From an uncultured Caulobacter sp. (lineage in GTDB: Bacteria > Pseudomonadota > Alphaproteobacteria > Caulobacterales > Caulobacteraceae): a stretch of 20,880 nucleotides of DNA. The stretch covers positions 1-20,880 of the forward strand of contig CALKHU010000105.1 in assembly GCA_937991555.1 (NCBI GenBank). Reading direction: 5' to 3'. The notes beneath the pieces were generated by a model. It saw only the letters and a program-made list of their open reading frames with translations, was not told the DNA's origin and made no database searches. The position numbers were made by a program, and so were the translations under genes. This document shows positions 1 through 7,649 of this stretch, piece after piece. The number at the start of each line of letters is the position of its first letter. The stretch's first letter is position 1.

Positions 1-98
1 ACCTGCTCTACGACCGCGGCACCATGTTCGGCCTCAAGACCGGCGGCAACGTCGACTCGATCCTCAGCTCCATGCCGCCCGAGGTGAAGTGGCCGTAG
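1..98 (+). CDS. hemF: Coproporphyrinogen III oxidase, C-terminal end (partial)
   Basis: This is the last 31 codons of a gene entering from the left edge, read in the frame starting at base 3 and ending at TAG 96-98. The peptide contains YDRGTMFGLKTGGN followed by SSMPPEVKWP. This matches the conserved C-terminus of oxygen-dependent coproporphyrinogen III oxidase (family pattern YDRGTxFGLxTGG...ESILMSMPP). The enzyme oxidatively decarboxylates coproporphyrinogen III to protoporphyrinogen IX in cytosolic heme synthesis. Ending just after the MPPxVxWP motif is usual for alphaproteobacterial members, so the C-terminus looks complete. It converges on the CCA-adding enzyme gene with only nine bases between the stop codons. 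Identification is firm for so short a piece, but the rest of the gene cannot be judged. Confidence 0.85.
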   Translation, partial: LLYDRGTMFGLKTGGNVDSILSSMPPEVKWP

Positions 99-107
99 GG
101 GCGCTCG

Positions 108-1379
108 TCAGTAGACCATCCCCTGGGCGACGGCCTTCAGCCGCTCGACGGCGGCGAGCTTGTCATCAATGAAGTCGAGGTCGATCCACCAGGCCTCGAC
201 CTCCTTCAGGACCTGGCCGACGACCGGTCCCTTGGGCACGCCGGCGGCGATCACCTCCTCGCCGGTCAGCGGAAACAACGGCGGGGTCCAGGACTCGGCC
301 AGCGGGATCAGGGCCCGCCACTGCGGCGCCGCGGCCGGCCGGTCGGAAGCCGCCCAGGCCAGCTTCACCCGGTCGACGAAGGCGCGGACGCCGATGGCGT
401 AGACGGCGCGCCGCGTCTCTCGCGGGCTCATCCAGGAGACGACCCGCGGCTCGCGCCCGGCGGCGGCGATCAGACGATCCTTGAGCGCGTTGGACAGCCG
501 CAGCCGCTCGGCCACGTCCTGAGCGACCCTCGGATCGTCCGGGATCATGGCGGCCAGGCGCAGTTCGGCGTCGGATTCGAACAGCTGCTCGGTCTCGATG
601 GCGACCAGGTTCTCGAGGCGGGTGAGCGCCTTCACCTGCGGCAGCACGGCGCCGAGCACGCCGGTCGCCGCCATCAGCCGCAGCGCGGGGCGCGGATCTT
701 CGGCGGCCAGCAGCTTCAGCAGCTCCTTCTGGGTCCGCTCGGCGGCTCGGCCGGACAACATCCCCTTCAGGGCCTTGCAGGCGGCGAGCGCCTGGCTGTC
801 AGGCTCGCCCCGTCCGTACCAGGCCTGGAAACGGAAGAACCGCAGGATGCGCAGGTAGTCCTCGCGGATCCGGGTCATCGCCTCGCCGACGAACACGATC
901 CGGCCTGCCAGGGCGTCGGCGACGCCGTGGCCGGTAGGATCGAAGATGCGGCCGTCAGGGTCGGCGTAGAGGGCGTTCAGCCTGAAATCGCGCCGGACCG
1001 CGTCCTCAGCCCAGTCCTGGGTGAAGGCCACGACCGCCCGCCGGCCGTCGGTCGAGACGTCCTTGCGCAGGGTGGTGATCTCGAACGGCGCGCCGCCGGA
1101 AACGGCGGTGACGGTGCCATGGTCGACCCCGGTGGGCACGGCCTTGAGCCCCGCGGCCTCGAGGGCCTCGACGACCTGGTCGGGTGTCAGGGTGGTGGCG
1201 ATGTCGACGTCGTCGATCGGCTGCCTGAGCAGGGTGTTGCGCACGCAGCCGCCGACGAAGCGGGCGCAGCCGGCGAAGCCACGGGCTTCCAGCGCCTCGA
1301 TCACGGCGCGGGTGTTCGGGCGGCTCATCCAGGGCTGGATGCCGATGCTGTCGGGCAGGTGGGCGGCGGAGGAACTCAT
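108..1379 (-). CDS. cca: CCA tRNA nucleotidyltransferase / poly(A) polymerase family protein
   Basis: A 423-residue class II nucleotidyltransferase that adds or repairs the CCA end of tRNA. The GGCVRN motif (residues 43-48) and the acidic pair in DDVD (D57, D59), which bind the catalytic metals, form the head domain. RRDFRLNALY (129-138) and the following DPTG stretch are the usual neck-side motifs, and IREDYLRILRFFRF (171-184) is the typical next block. The rest is the helical tRNA-binding part. The usual GGxVRD reads GGxVRN here, which I believe is common in this group. I used the ATG at 1379; an in-frame ATG 17 codons later (MSRPNTR) is possible, and neither has a clear Shine-Dalgarno. It is probably the last gene of the DUF1285-Nudix-cca run, 61 bases after the Nudix stop. 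Whether it is a full CCA enzyme or a narrower A-adding type cannot be told by eye. Confidence 0.9.
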   Translation of the reverse strand: MSSSAAHLPDSIGIQPWMSRPNTRAVIEALEARGFAGCARFVGGCVRNTLLRQPIDDVDIATTLTPDQVVEALEAAGLKAVPTGVDHGTVTAVSGGAPFEITTLRKDVSTDGRRAVVAFTQDWAEDAVRRDFRLNALYADPDGRIFDPTGHGVADALAGRIVFVGEAMTRIREDYLRILRFFRFQAWYGRGEPDSQALAACKALKGMLSGRAAERTQKELLKLLAAEDPRPALRLMAATGVLGAVLPQVKALTRLENLVAIETEQLFESDAELRLAAMIPDDPRVAQDVAERLRLSNALKDRLIAAAGREPRVVSWMSPRETRRAVYAIGVRAFVDRVKLAWAASDRPAAAPQWRALIPLAESWTPPLFPLTGEEVIAAGVPKGPVVGQVLKEVEAWWIDLDFIDDKLAAVERLKAVAQGMVY

Positions 1380-1440
1380 GGCGAACCGATTACGGCGCCC
1401 GTCCGTGTCTGGAAAGTGAGCATGGCGTCACCTTCGCGCG

Positions 1441-2085
1441 TCACGCCATCGCCGCGCCATACAGGCGGTCATACAGCGCGCGCAGCATGCCGGCGGTGGC
1501 GCCCCAGATCAGCTGGTTCTCCCAGGTCATGGCGTAGAAGTGCCGGCGCTGGCCGTCGGGCATGTCGTAGTGGCGCCGTTCGTAGTTGGCGGGATCCATC
1601 AGGAAGCCGAACGGGGTCTCGAAGACGTCGGCGACCTCGTGCGGGTTCGGCGTCAGCGGCAGGTCCGGCGGCACAAAGGCCACGACGGGCGTGACCAGGA
1701 AGCCGGTGCCCGTCCGGTAGGGCGTCGACAGGCCGGCCAGGGAGACGTGCTCGCGAGCCAGGCCGACCTCCTCCTCGGCCTCGCGCAGGGCGGCCTGCCA
1801 CACGGTCTCGCCCGGATCGAGCCGGCCGCCGGGAAAGGCCACCTGGCCGGTGTGGCTGCGCAGGGTGTCGGACCGGCGGGTGAGCAGGACCGACAGCCCC
1901 TCCTCCCGCTCGATCAGCGGCACCAGCACGGCGGCGGGCCGGACCTCGATCGGCTGCCCCTGGTTCATCATCGGGTTGAGGTCGAAGTCCGAGCGCGGCT
2001 CCCGGGTCGGCGCCACCGCGTCGAACGGGTCGAGGTGGCGCGCGATCCAGTCGCGCAGCTCATGCGGCGCGGCGTGCGGGCTCAC
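1441..2085 (-). CDS. Nudix hydrolase, CoA pyrophosphatase type
   Basis: A 214-residue Nudix protein that should cleave CoA and CoA thioesters to 4'-phosphopantetheine and adenosine 3',5'-bisphosphate. The full Nudix box (G-x5-E-x7-REUxEExGU) spans residues 87-109, with metal-binding glutamates E102, E105 and E106. Directly before it, LLTRRSDTLRSHTGQVAFPGG (67-87) is the signature of the CoA-specific branch (UPF0035/NudL-like). The start is a GTG at 2085-2083 that overlaps the TGA stop of the DUF1285 gene (GTGA, four bases), so translation is probably coupled. DUF1285, CoA pyrophosphatase and cca in this order is a familiar alphaproteobacterial arrangement. Later in-frame ATGs exist (for example at residues 39-40), but they would remove N-terminal sequence without a better ribosome site. 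Confidence 0.9.
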   Translation of the reverse strand: MSPHAAPHELRDWIARHLDPFDAVAPTREPRSDFDLNPMMNQGQPIEVRPAAVLVPLIEREEGLSVLLTRRSDTLRSHTGQVAFPGGRLDPGETVWQAALREAEEEVGLAREHVSLAGLSTPYRTGTGFLVTPVVAFVPPDLPLTPNPHEVADVFETPFGFLMDPANYERRHYDMPDGQRRHFYAMTWENQLIWGATAGMLRALYDRLYGAAMA

Positions 2086-2627
2086 GCGGCCGGACCCACA
2101 GGAAACCAGACCCCATGGGAGGTCACGCCCATGACGCCGTCGCGCTCCTGCGCCATCTCCACCAGCTCGTAGAAGACGGGCCTGCTGATCAGCGCCTCCA
2201 GGCCGCGGCGGACGTGCAGATAGGGGCGCGGCTCGCCCGTCGCCGGGTCCATTTCGACACGGATGGCGTTGTCCGGGCCGGCCTCGACCGTGTCGCCGAC
2301 ATTGGTCAGGAACCGCAAGGCGTCGCCGTCGCGGTCGACGCGGACCGCGATGAAGGGCGCGTCCTCGACGACGATCTTCATCTTCTCGACCGGCGTGACC
2401 AGGTGATAGCCGTCCGGATCCAGACGCAGCACGGTCGAGAACAGCCGCACCAGCGCCTCCCGCCCGATCGGCGTGCCCTCGTGGAACCAGACGCCGTCCT
2501 TCCGGATGCGGATGTCAATCTCGCCGCAGTGGGGGGGATTCCACAGGTGCACCGGCGGCAGGCCTCGGCCTGGCGCCTGCTTGGCGGCGGCGATGACGGA
2601 ATCGAGGCCGGTCTTCGTCTCGGTCAT
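2082..2627 (-). CDS. DUF1285 domain protein
   Basis: A 181-residue soluble protein spanning the whole DUF1285 family. Recognisable stretches are PPVHLWNPPHCGEIDIRIRKDG near residues 24-45, then YHLVTPVEKMKIVVEDAPF, and the C-terminal PYLHVRRGLEALISRPVFYELVE region. No signal peptide or membrane segment is seen. The biochemical role of the family is not established as far as I know. Its main clue is the fixed neighbourhood with the Nudix CoA pyrophosphatase, whose GTG start overlaps this gene's stop, and with cca. The ATG at 2627 is the only sensible start. The GNAT gene upstream ends 48 bases before it, so all four - strand genes may be one transcript. Confidence 0.88.
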   Translation of the reverse strand: MTETKTGLDSVIAAAKQAPGRGLPPVHLWNPPHCGEIDIRIRKDGVWFHEGTPIGREALVRLFSTVLRLDPDGYHLVTPVEKMKIVVEDAPFIAVRVDRDGDALRFLTNVGDTVEAGPDNAIRVEMDPATGEPRPYLHVRRGLEALISRPVFYELVEMAQERDGVMGVTSHGVWFPVGPAA

Positions 2628-2675
2628 GACGTCAGACTAGATGAGCCTCGCGCCGGGGAAAGCAAGCGCGCGGCG

Positions 2676-3170
2676 TCAGCGGCCGGCCGCCGCCAGACCC
2701 GCCAGCCCGTCCGCCCCGCCCTCGCGCAGGGGCTTGAGCAGCACCCGGCGCTGGTCGACCGGACCCGGCATCCGCACGGCCCTCGCCGGCGCTGCGTCGA
2801 AACCGACGCGACCGAAGTAGGGCGCGTCGCCGACCAGCAGGACCGCGCGCCAGCCCGCCTTCGCCGCCGCGTCGCAGGCCCGCTCGACCAGCGTCTGGCC
2901 GATGCGGTGCTTGCGCAGCTCGGCCTCGACGGCGATGGGGCCGAGGAACACGACCGGCTCGCCGGCGATCGTGACCGGCCACATCCGCACCGAGCCCGCC
3001 AGACGGTCGCCGTCCCAGGCGGTCATGCTGAGGTCGCCCAGCAGGCTGTTGCCTTCGCGGAGGCGGTCGGCCGCCTTGGCGTGGCGGCCCGGGCCGAACG
3101 CGCGGTCGATCAGCGCTTCGATCTGCGGGGCGTCTTCTGGCCGTTCGGGCCGGTAGGTGATTTCGGACAT
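2676..3170 (-). CDS. GNAT N-acetyltransferase, YhbS-like
   Basis: A 164-residue single-domain GNAT protein of the YhbS-like (COG3153) type. It opens with the typical ITYRPERPEDAPQIEALIDRAF, has the LGPIAVEAELRKHRIGQTLVERA acetyl-CoA-binding segment (residues 77-98), and has LLVGDAPYFGRVGF (111-124), a hallmark of this subfamily. The usual RGxGIG pyrophosphate loop reads RKHRIG, so two glycines are replaced, though the rest of the helix is normal. The reading frame is open much further upstream, but that sequence is low-complexity and lies in the divergent promoter region. The ATG at 3168-3170 starts at the expected domain boundary. It is divergent from the MFS gene. The acceptor substrate is unknown. 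Confidence 0.85.
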   Translation of the reverse strand: MSEITYRPERPEDAPQIEALIDRAFGPGRHAKAADRLREGNSLLGDLSMTAWDGDRLAGSVRMWPVTIAGEPVVFLGPIAVEAELRKHRIGQTLVERACDAAAKAGWRAVLLVGDAPYFGRVGFDAAPARAVRMPGPVDQRRVLLKPLREGGADGLAGLAAAGR

Positions 3171-3343
3171 CTTGGGGCTTTGAACGAAGGAACGGGGGAA
3201 CAGGCCCCGCGCCTTCGTCAGGCGGGAGCCGCTAGGCGACCGCGCGAGCCGCGCGGCGGATCGTTCGTCGGAGGCTGCGCATCGCGCCCTCATTCGTCCG
3301 CTACAGAGGACGGCGCGCATAGGGCCCGCGCCCCCCGGTGTCA

Positions 3344-3367
3344 ACGACGGTTGCGGGAAGCCGTCGT
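3344..3367 (+). promoter_or_regulatory. Inverted repeat in the MFS gene leader
   Basis: ACGACGG (3344-3350) and CCGTCGT (3361-3367) are perfect 7-base inverted arms around a 10-base spacer, ending about nine bases before the AAAGGGAGGA ribosome site (3376-3384) of the MFS gene. It could be an operator for an unlinked repressor or a leader hairpin. The flanking 220-base divergent region 3171-3390 shows no other clear promoter motif to me. Confidence 0.3.
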
Positions 3368-3390
3368 CGGGCGCAAAGGGAGGACCGCCC

Positions 3391-4641
3391 ATGTCCGAGT
3401 CCCCCGAACCCGATACGTCCATGCGCGCCCTGCTGCGGCAGGGCGATTTCGTGCGCTTCTGGATCTCGCGCTGGACGGCGGTTCTGGCGGTGCAGATCCA
3501 GTCCGTGGCGCTGGGCTGGCACATCTACAGCATCGCGCGCCAGACGATGGACGTACCGCGCTCGGCCTTCATGGTCAGCCTGATCGGACTGGTCAGCTTC
3601 GTGCCGGTCCTGTTCCTCGCCCTGCCGGCCGGCGAGGCGGCCGACCGCTACGACCGCCGCACCATCCTCAAGTTCACCTACGCCGGCGAGATCGCCATCG
3701 CCGCCCTGCTGGCGGTCGCCTCGTTCACCGGTCACGCGTCGATCCCGCTGCTGCTGGGCAGCGCCTTCCTGTTCGGCATCTGCCGGGCCTTCTTCGCGCC
3801 GGCCAACACGGCGCTGGGGCCCATGCTGGTGCCGCGGGAGCTGCTGCCGCGCGCCATCGCCTGGAACAGCCTCGCCTGGCAGACGGCCTCGATCGCCGGA
3901 CCGGCGCTGGGCGGCGTCCTCGTGGCCTACTCGACCGGCCTGTCCTACGCGGTGGCGCTGGCGCTGTACGCCGTCGCCGCCCTGACCATCCTGCTGATCC
4001 GCAGCAACACCCAGCCGCAGGTGCAACCGGGTTCCCGCTGGGCGCTGATGAAGGAAGGCCTGGTCTACGTCTGGACGAACAAGATCGTCTTCGGCGCCAT
4101 CTCGCTGGACCTGGCGGCGGTGATCCTCGCCGGGGCGACGGCCATGCTGCCGGTCTATGCGCGCGACGTGCTGCACGTGGGGCCGGAGGGCTTCGGCATT
4201 CTCCGCGCCGGACCGGCGATCGGCGCGGCCATGATGGCCTTCTACCTGGCCGCCGTGCCAATCCACCGCAAGGCCGGCGTGATCATGTTCATCTCGGTCG
4301 GCGTCTTCGCCGTCGGCACGATCGTGTTCGGCCTGTCGAAGCTGATGTGGCTGTCGGTCGCCGCCCTCGTCGTCCTGGGCGCGGCGGACATGATCAGCGT
4401 CTACATCCGCCAGACCCTGATCCAGCTGGTCACGCCCGACCACATGCGCGGCCGGGTGGCGACGGTGTCGTCGCTGTTCATCGGCGCCTCCAACGAACTG
4501 GGCGAGTTCCGGGGCGGCGTCGTCGCCCGCTTTATCGGCCCGGTGGCGGCGGTCGTCTGGGGCGGCGTCGGCGCGCTGATGGTGACCGGCCTCTGGGCGA
4601 AGCTGTTCCCCGACCTGCGCAAGGCGGACCGGCTTGCGTGA
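3391..4641 (+). CDS. MFS transporter, EntS-like (MFS_3) family
   Basis: A 416-residue, roughly 12-helix major facilitator exporter in the inner membrane. The N-terminus reads MRALLRQGDFVRFWISRW then VQIQSVALGWHIY, the opening expected for the MFS_3 (enterobactin exporter EntS-like) group. The loop 2-3 motif is PAGEAADRYDRRTILK (79-94), a clear variant of the conserved G-x3-D-R-x-x-R-R. Hydrophobic segments continue to the end, with a basic cytoplasmic tail. An AAAGGGAGGA ribosome site lies six bases before the ATG, which fixes the start. It is divergent from the YhbS-like GNAT gene and 60 bases upstream of the SDR gene. The family exports siderophores or drugs, but no siderophore genes are here, so the substrate is unknown. 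Confidence 0.9.
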   Translation: MSESPEPDTSMRALLRQGDFVRFWISRWTAVLAVQIQSVALGWHIYSIARQTMDVPRSAFMVSLIGLVSFVPVLFLALPAGEAADRYDRRTILKFTYAGEIAIAALLAVASFTGHASIPLLLGSAFLFGICRAFFAPANTALGPMLVPRELLPRAIAWNSLAWQTASIAGPALGGVLVAYSTGLSYAVALALYAVAALTILLIRSNTQPQVQPGSRWALMKEGLVYVWTNKIVFGAISLDLAAVILAGATAMLPVYARDVLHVGPEGFGILRAGPAIGAAMMAFYLAAVPIHRKAGVIMFISVGVFAVGTIVFGLSKLMWLSVAALVVLGAADMISVYIRQTLIQLVTPDHMRGRVATVSSLFIGASNELGEFRGGVVARFIGPVAAVVWGGVGALMVTGLWAKLFPDLRKADRLA

Positions 4642-4650
4642 CGCTACGTT

Positions 4651-4666
4651 TGCCGCGTAGACGGCA
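4651..4666 (+). promoter_or_regulatory. Small nested inverted repeats before the SDR gene
   Basis: TGCCG (4651-4655) and CGGCA (4662-4666) flank six bases. CTACG (4644-4648) pairs with CGTAG (4656-4660) across the same spot. The 60-base MFS-SDR gap is otherwise featureless up to the AAGGGAGA ribosome site (4689-4695). The symmetry is compatible with a repressor operator for the SDR-thiolase genes, but 5-base arms can occur by chance in GC-rich DNA. Confidence 0.2.
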
Positions 4667-4701
4667 TCCACAACGCAAGAAACATCCAAGGGAGACCCGT
4701 C

Positions 4702-5619
4702 ATGGGCGTGCTTGAGGGCAAGGTCGTTCTGGTCACCGGAGCCGCCGGCGGCATCGGCAAGGAGTGCGCCCTGCTGGCGGCGAAGGAAGGCGCCAAGGTC
4801 GTCGTCAACGACCTGGGCGGCAGTGTCTCCGGCGGCGACGCCGGCGACGCCGGTCCGGCCGAGCAGACCGCCGCCGAGATCCGCGCGGCGGGCGGCGAGG
4901 CGGTCTCCAACTCCGACAGCGTCAGCAGCATGAAGGCCGTGCAGGGCATGGTCGAACAGGCGAAGGACACCTTCGGCGGCCTGCACGCCATCATCAATCC
5001 GGCCGGCATCCTGCGGGACAAGATGTTCCACAAGATGTCCGACGAGGACTGGGACAAGGTCATCGAGGTGCACCTGCGCGGCGCCTACAACGTCTCCCGC
5101 GCTTCGGTCGAGCTGTTCCGCGACCAGCAGGAAGGCAGCTACGTCCACTTCACCTCGACCAGCGGCCTGATCGGCAACATCGGCCAGGCCAACTACGCCG
5201 CCGCGAAGCTCGGCGTGATGGGCCTGTCGCGCATCATCGCCATGGAAGGCGCGCTGAAGAACGTCCGCTCCAACATCATCGCGCCGTTCGCCTGGACGCG
5301 GATGATCGCCACCATTCCGGTCACCGACGAAGCCTCGGCCCAGCGGGTCGGCCGGATGAAGAACGCCATGCGCGCCGACCAGGTCGCGCAGCTGGCCATC
5401 GCCCTCGCCTCGCCCGAGGCGAAGGACGTCAGCGGCCAGATCTTCGCGGTGCGGGGCAACGAGGTCATCCTCTTCAACCAGCCGCGCCCGGTGCGCAACA
5501 TGGCCAATACCGAGGGCTGGACCCCGCGCTCGCTGCTCGACGTGGCCCTGCCGGCCATGAAGAACAGCTTCTTCGACACCGGCGCCTCCGCCAGCGTCTT
5601 CCCGTACGATCCGATCTGA
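4702..5619 (+). CDS. SDR oxidoreductase, peroxisomal multifunctional-enzyme (HSD17B4-like) type
   Basis: A 305-residue short-chain dehydrogenase. The Rossmann motif TGAAGGIG is at residues 12-19. VVNDLGGSVSGGD (34-46) is the long insert typical of the (3R)-hydroxyacyl-CoA dehydrogenase domain of multifunctional enzyme type 2. The catalytic serine region is TSTSGLIGNIGQ (151-162), with Y165 and K169 in NYAAAK. The usual NNAG reads NPAG at 99-102, a departure at a structurally important position, while the ILRD that follows is intact. It probably oxidises a 3-hydroxyacyl-CoA or related substrate with NAD. AAGGGAGA (4688-4695) gives a good ribosome site. The thiolase gene follows on the same strand after a 105-base gap holding a palindromic repeat pair, consistent with two steps of beta-oxidation-like chemistry. 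Confidence 0.88.
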   Translation: MGVLEGKVVLVTGAAGGIGKECALLAAKEGAKVVVNDLGGSVSGGDAGDAGPAEQTAAEIRAAGGEAVSNSDSVSSMKAVQGMVEQAKDTFGGLHAIINPAGILRDKMFHKMSDEDWDKVIEVHLRGAYNVSRASVELFRDQQEGSYVHFTSTSGLIGNIGQANYAAAKLGVMGLSRIIAMEGALKNVRSNIIAPFAWTRMIATIPVTDEASAQRVGRMKNAMRADQVAQLAIALASPEAKDVSGQIFAVRGNEVILFNQPRPVRNMANTEGWTPRSLLDVALPAMKNSFFDTGASASVFPYDPI

Positions 5620-5632
5620 CCACCCAACCGCG

Positions 5633-5712
5633 TCCCCGGCGAAGGCCGGGGCCCACGCCCCATCAAGACGGGCCGATGCGATCCTGACGGATGCCGGCCT
5701 TCGCCGGGATAC
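5633..5712. repeat. Pair of inverted palindromic repeats between SDR and thiolase genes
   Basis: The left unit folds as CCCCGGC-GAAG-GCCGGGG (5634-5651). The right unit at 5694-5707 is CCGGC-CTTC-GCCGG, the same core in the opposite orientation. The ~40 bases between them are not conserved in any way I can see. This is the familiar CCCCGGCGAAGGCCGGGG type of dispersed intergenic element of alphaproteobacteria. The right unit ends just before the CGGAG ribosome site of the thiolase gene. Confidence 0.8.
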
Positions 5713-5724
5713 TCGGAGTTCAAT

Positions 5725-6921
5725 ATGCGCCGCGCCGCCATCGTCAGCCCCCTCCGCACCGCCGTCGGCAAGTTCCAGGGGGCGCTCTCGAGCATGACCG
5801 CCGGCGAGATCGGCGGGGTCATCATCAAGGCGCTGGTCGAGCGCACGAAGATCGACCCCGAGCGGATCGACGACGTGACCTTCGCCCATGGCTACCCGAA
5901 CGGCGAGGCGCCCTGCATCGCCCGCTGGTCGCTGCTGCAGGCCGGCCTGCCGATCGGCATCCCCGGCGTATCGATGGACCGCCGCTGCGGCTCGGGCCTG
6001 CAGGCGGTGATCGACGCGGCCATGCGCATCCAGACCGGCGCGGCCGACGTGGTCATCGCCGGCGGCTGCGAGAGCATGAGCAATGTCGAGTACTACAGCC
6101 TCGACATGCGCAACGGGGCCCGCGCCGGCTCGGTGACCATGCATGACCGCCTCGCCCGCGGCCGGGTGATGAGCCAGCCGATCGAGCGCTTCGGCGTGAT
6201 CAGCGGCATGATCGAAACCGCCGACAATCTGGCCCGCGACTACAACATCAGCCGCGAGGAGGCCGACGAGTACGCGGTCATGAGTCACCAGCGGGCGACG
6301 AAGGCCTGGGCCGAGAACCGCTTCGCCGACGAGCTGGTGCCGGTCTCGGTCAAGCAGAAGAAGGGCGATCCGGTCATCTTCGCCCACGACGAGGGCTACC
6401 GCCCGGACGCCTCGATGGAGACGCTCGGGAAGCTGCGCGCGATCGAGAAGGACGGCGTGGTCACCGCCGGCAACGCCAGCCAGCAGAACGACGCCGGCGC
6501 CGCCTGCCTGGTCGTGGCCGAGGACAAGCTCGAGGAGCTGGGCCTGGAGCCGATCGGCTGGTTCCACAGCTGGGCCGCCGCGGGCTGCGAGCCCTCGCGC
6601 ATGGGGATCGGTCCCGTGCCGGCCGTCGAGCGCCTGTTCGCGCGCAACGGCCTCGGCTGGAAGGACATCGACCTCGTCGAGCTGAACGAGGCCTTCGCGC
6701 CGCAGGTGCTGGCCGTGCTCAAGGGCTGGAACTGGGACGACCGCGACAAGCTCAACGTCAACGGCGGCGGCATCAGCCTGGGCCACCCGATCGGCGCCAC
6801 CGGCGGCCGCATCCTGGCCAACCTGCTGCACGAGATGCAGCGCCGCGAGGTCCGCTACGGCCTGGAGACGATGTGCATCGGCGGCGGCCAGGGCATCGCG
6901 GCGGTGTTCGAGCGGGCGTAG
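5725..6921 (+). CDS. Acetyl-CoA C-acyltransferase (thiolase)
   Basis: A 398-residue thiolase of normal family length. The nucleophilic cysteine is C88 in RRCGSGLQAV, the His of the NGGGISLGHPIGATGGR block is H354, and the second catalytic cysteine is C384 in CIGGGQGIAAVFE. The NEAFAPQVLA block is also intact, so the enzyme should be active. Thiolases cleave 3-oxoacyl-CoA with CoA, or condense two acyl-CoAs; the degradative direction is favoured here by the SDR next door. A GGAG at 5715-5718 lies six bases before the ATG. The 3' end faces the - strand GNAT gene across a palindromic repeat pair. The chain-length or steroid specificity cannot be read from sequence. Confidence 0.92.
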   Translation: MRRAAIVSPLRTAVGKFQGALSSMTAGEIGGVIIKALVERTKIDPERIDDVTFAHGYPNGEAPCIARWSLLQAGLPIGIPGVSMDRRCGSGLQAVIDAAMRIQTGAADVVIAGGCESMSNVEYYSLDMRNGARAGSVTMHDRLARGRVMSQPIERFGVISGMIETADNLARDYNISREEADEYAVMSHQRATKAWAENRFADELVPVSVKQKKGDPVIFAHDEGYRPDASMETLGKLRAIEKDGVVTAGNASQQNDAGAACLVVAEDKLEELGLEPIGWFHSWAAAGCEPSRMGIGPVPAVERLFARNGLGWKDIDLVELNEAFAPQVLAVLKGWNWDDRDKLNVNGGGISLGHPIGATGGRILANLLHEMQRREVRYGLETMCIGGGQGIAAVFERA

Positions 6922-6930
6922 GCATTGCGT

Positions 6931-7030
6931 GGTTCGACACGGCCCTGCGGGCCTGCTCACCATGACGTGGGGGAATAGCCTTCTGACCATGTCATCCTGA
7001 GCAGCCCGCGCAGCGGGCGTGTCGAAGGAC
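6931..7030. repeat. Inverted pair of structured repeats between convergent genes
   Basis: The left unit (6931-6966) and the right unit (6991-7030) are reverse-complement versions of each other, sharing TTCGACAC at one end and ATGAC at the other. Each holds its own small hairpin: GGCCC-TGC-GGGCC on the left and CCCGC-GCA-GCGGG on the right. The stems differ in sequence yet both pair fully. The pair sits between the ends of the thiolase and GNAT genes and may act as a two-way 3' end. It resembles the widespread TCATCCTGAGC...GTCGAAGGA type of repeat. Confidence 0.8.
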
Positions 7031-7037
7031 GCACGGC

Positions 7038-7649
7038 CTATCCCCACCGCTCCCGCCACTGGTCGCGGGTGATTTCCCAGTAGTGGGACGTCCTCGTCGT
7101 GCCGTCCGGCCGCACCGCCTCGCGCGCGCCCATCCGGACGAAGCCCGCCGCGTCGATCAGCTTAGCGGAGCGGACGTTGTCGAGGGCGGCGGTCAGGCAC
7201 ATCATCCGCACGCCGAGCGTGTCGAAGATCCAGCCGAAGGTGTGCAGCGCGCCCGCCCCGCCCTGCCCGCCGCTCTGGCGGCTGCGGGCCAGGGCCCCCG
7301 CCAGCTCGGCCGCCGAGCGGTCGGGCCAGACGCTGACGCAGCTGTAGCCGACGATGGTCCCGGTCTCGTCCCGGGTCAGGATCAGCAGCCGCCGGCCCTC
7401 CTGGCGCAGCGCCTCGCTCTCGGCGATCCAGCGGCCGACGCTTTCGAGCGAGAACGGCCGGGGCAGGTCGTAGATGGCGTCCGACACCTCGGGGTCGAGC
7501 AGGAAGGCCAGCAGATCTGCCGTATCTGCCGGCGTGGCCAGAGAGCGACCGGGCCCGAGGGTCGCGAGATCGGCCGAGAGGACCGCGGCGCGGATGGCGG
7601 CCGCCTCTTCCGCCGACACCTCCAGCACCGTGTCCGGCGGCGCGCTCAC
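7038..7649 (-). CDS. GNAT N-acetyltransferase (RimJ/RimL-like)
   Basis: A 203-residue GNAT protein of the Acetyltransf_3 style. A central GTIVGYSCVSVW strand is followed near the C-terminus by FDTLGVRMMCLTAALDNVRSAKLIDAAGFVRMGARE, the NxxSxxLxxxxGF pattern typical of RimJ/RimL-like enzymes. It ends with a SHYWEITRDQWRERW tail. The start is a GTG at 7649-7647 overlapping the TGA stop of the preceding GNAT gene (GTGA). The frame is open further upstream, but that part is antisense-like and in another gene. It is the last gene of a four-gene - strand group, ending next to a palindromic repeat pair. Substrate unknown; it could modify a small amine or a protein N-terminus. Confidence 0.82.
   Translation of the reverse strand: MSAPPDTVLEVSAEEAAAIRAAVLSADLATLGPGRSLATPADTADLLAFLLDPEVSDAIYDLPRPFSLESVGRWIAESEALRQEGRRLLILTRDETGTIVGYSCVSVWPDRSAAELAGALARSRQSGGQGGAGALHTFGWIFDTLGVRMMCLTAALDNVRSAKLIDAAGFVRMGAREAVRPDGTTRTSHYWEITRDQWRERWG

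Noticed and set aside
2115..4715. An 866-codon plus-strand open frame
   Set aside because: It covers the DUF1285 and GNAT genes in antisense and the MFS gene in the wrong frame.
3301..7059. A 1252-codon minus-strand open frame
   Set aside because: It is antisense to the MFS, SDR and thiolase genes, whose domains are unmistakable. Its translation is low-complexity (His/Asp/Arg/Ala-rich), as expected from the opposite strand of GC-rich genes.
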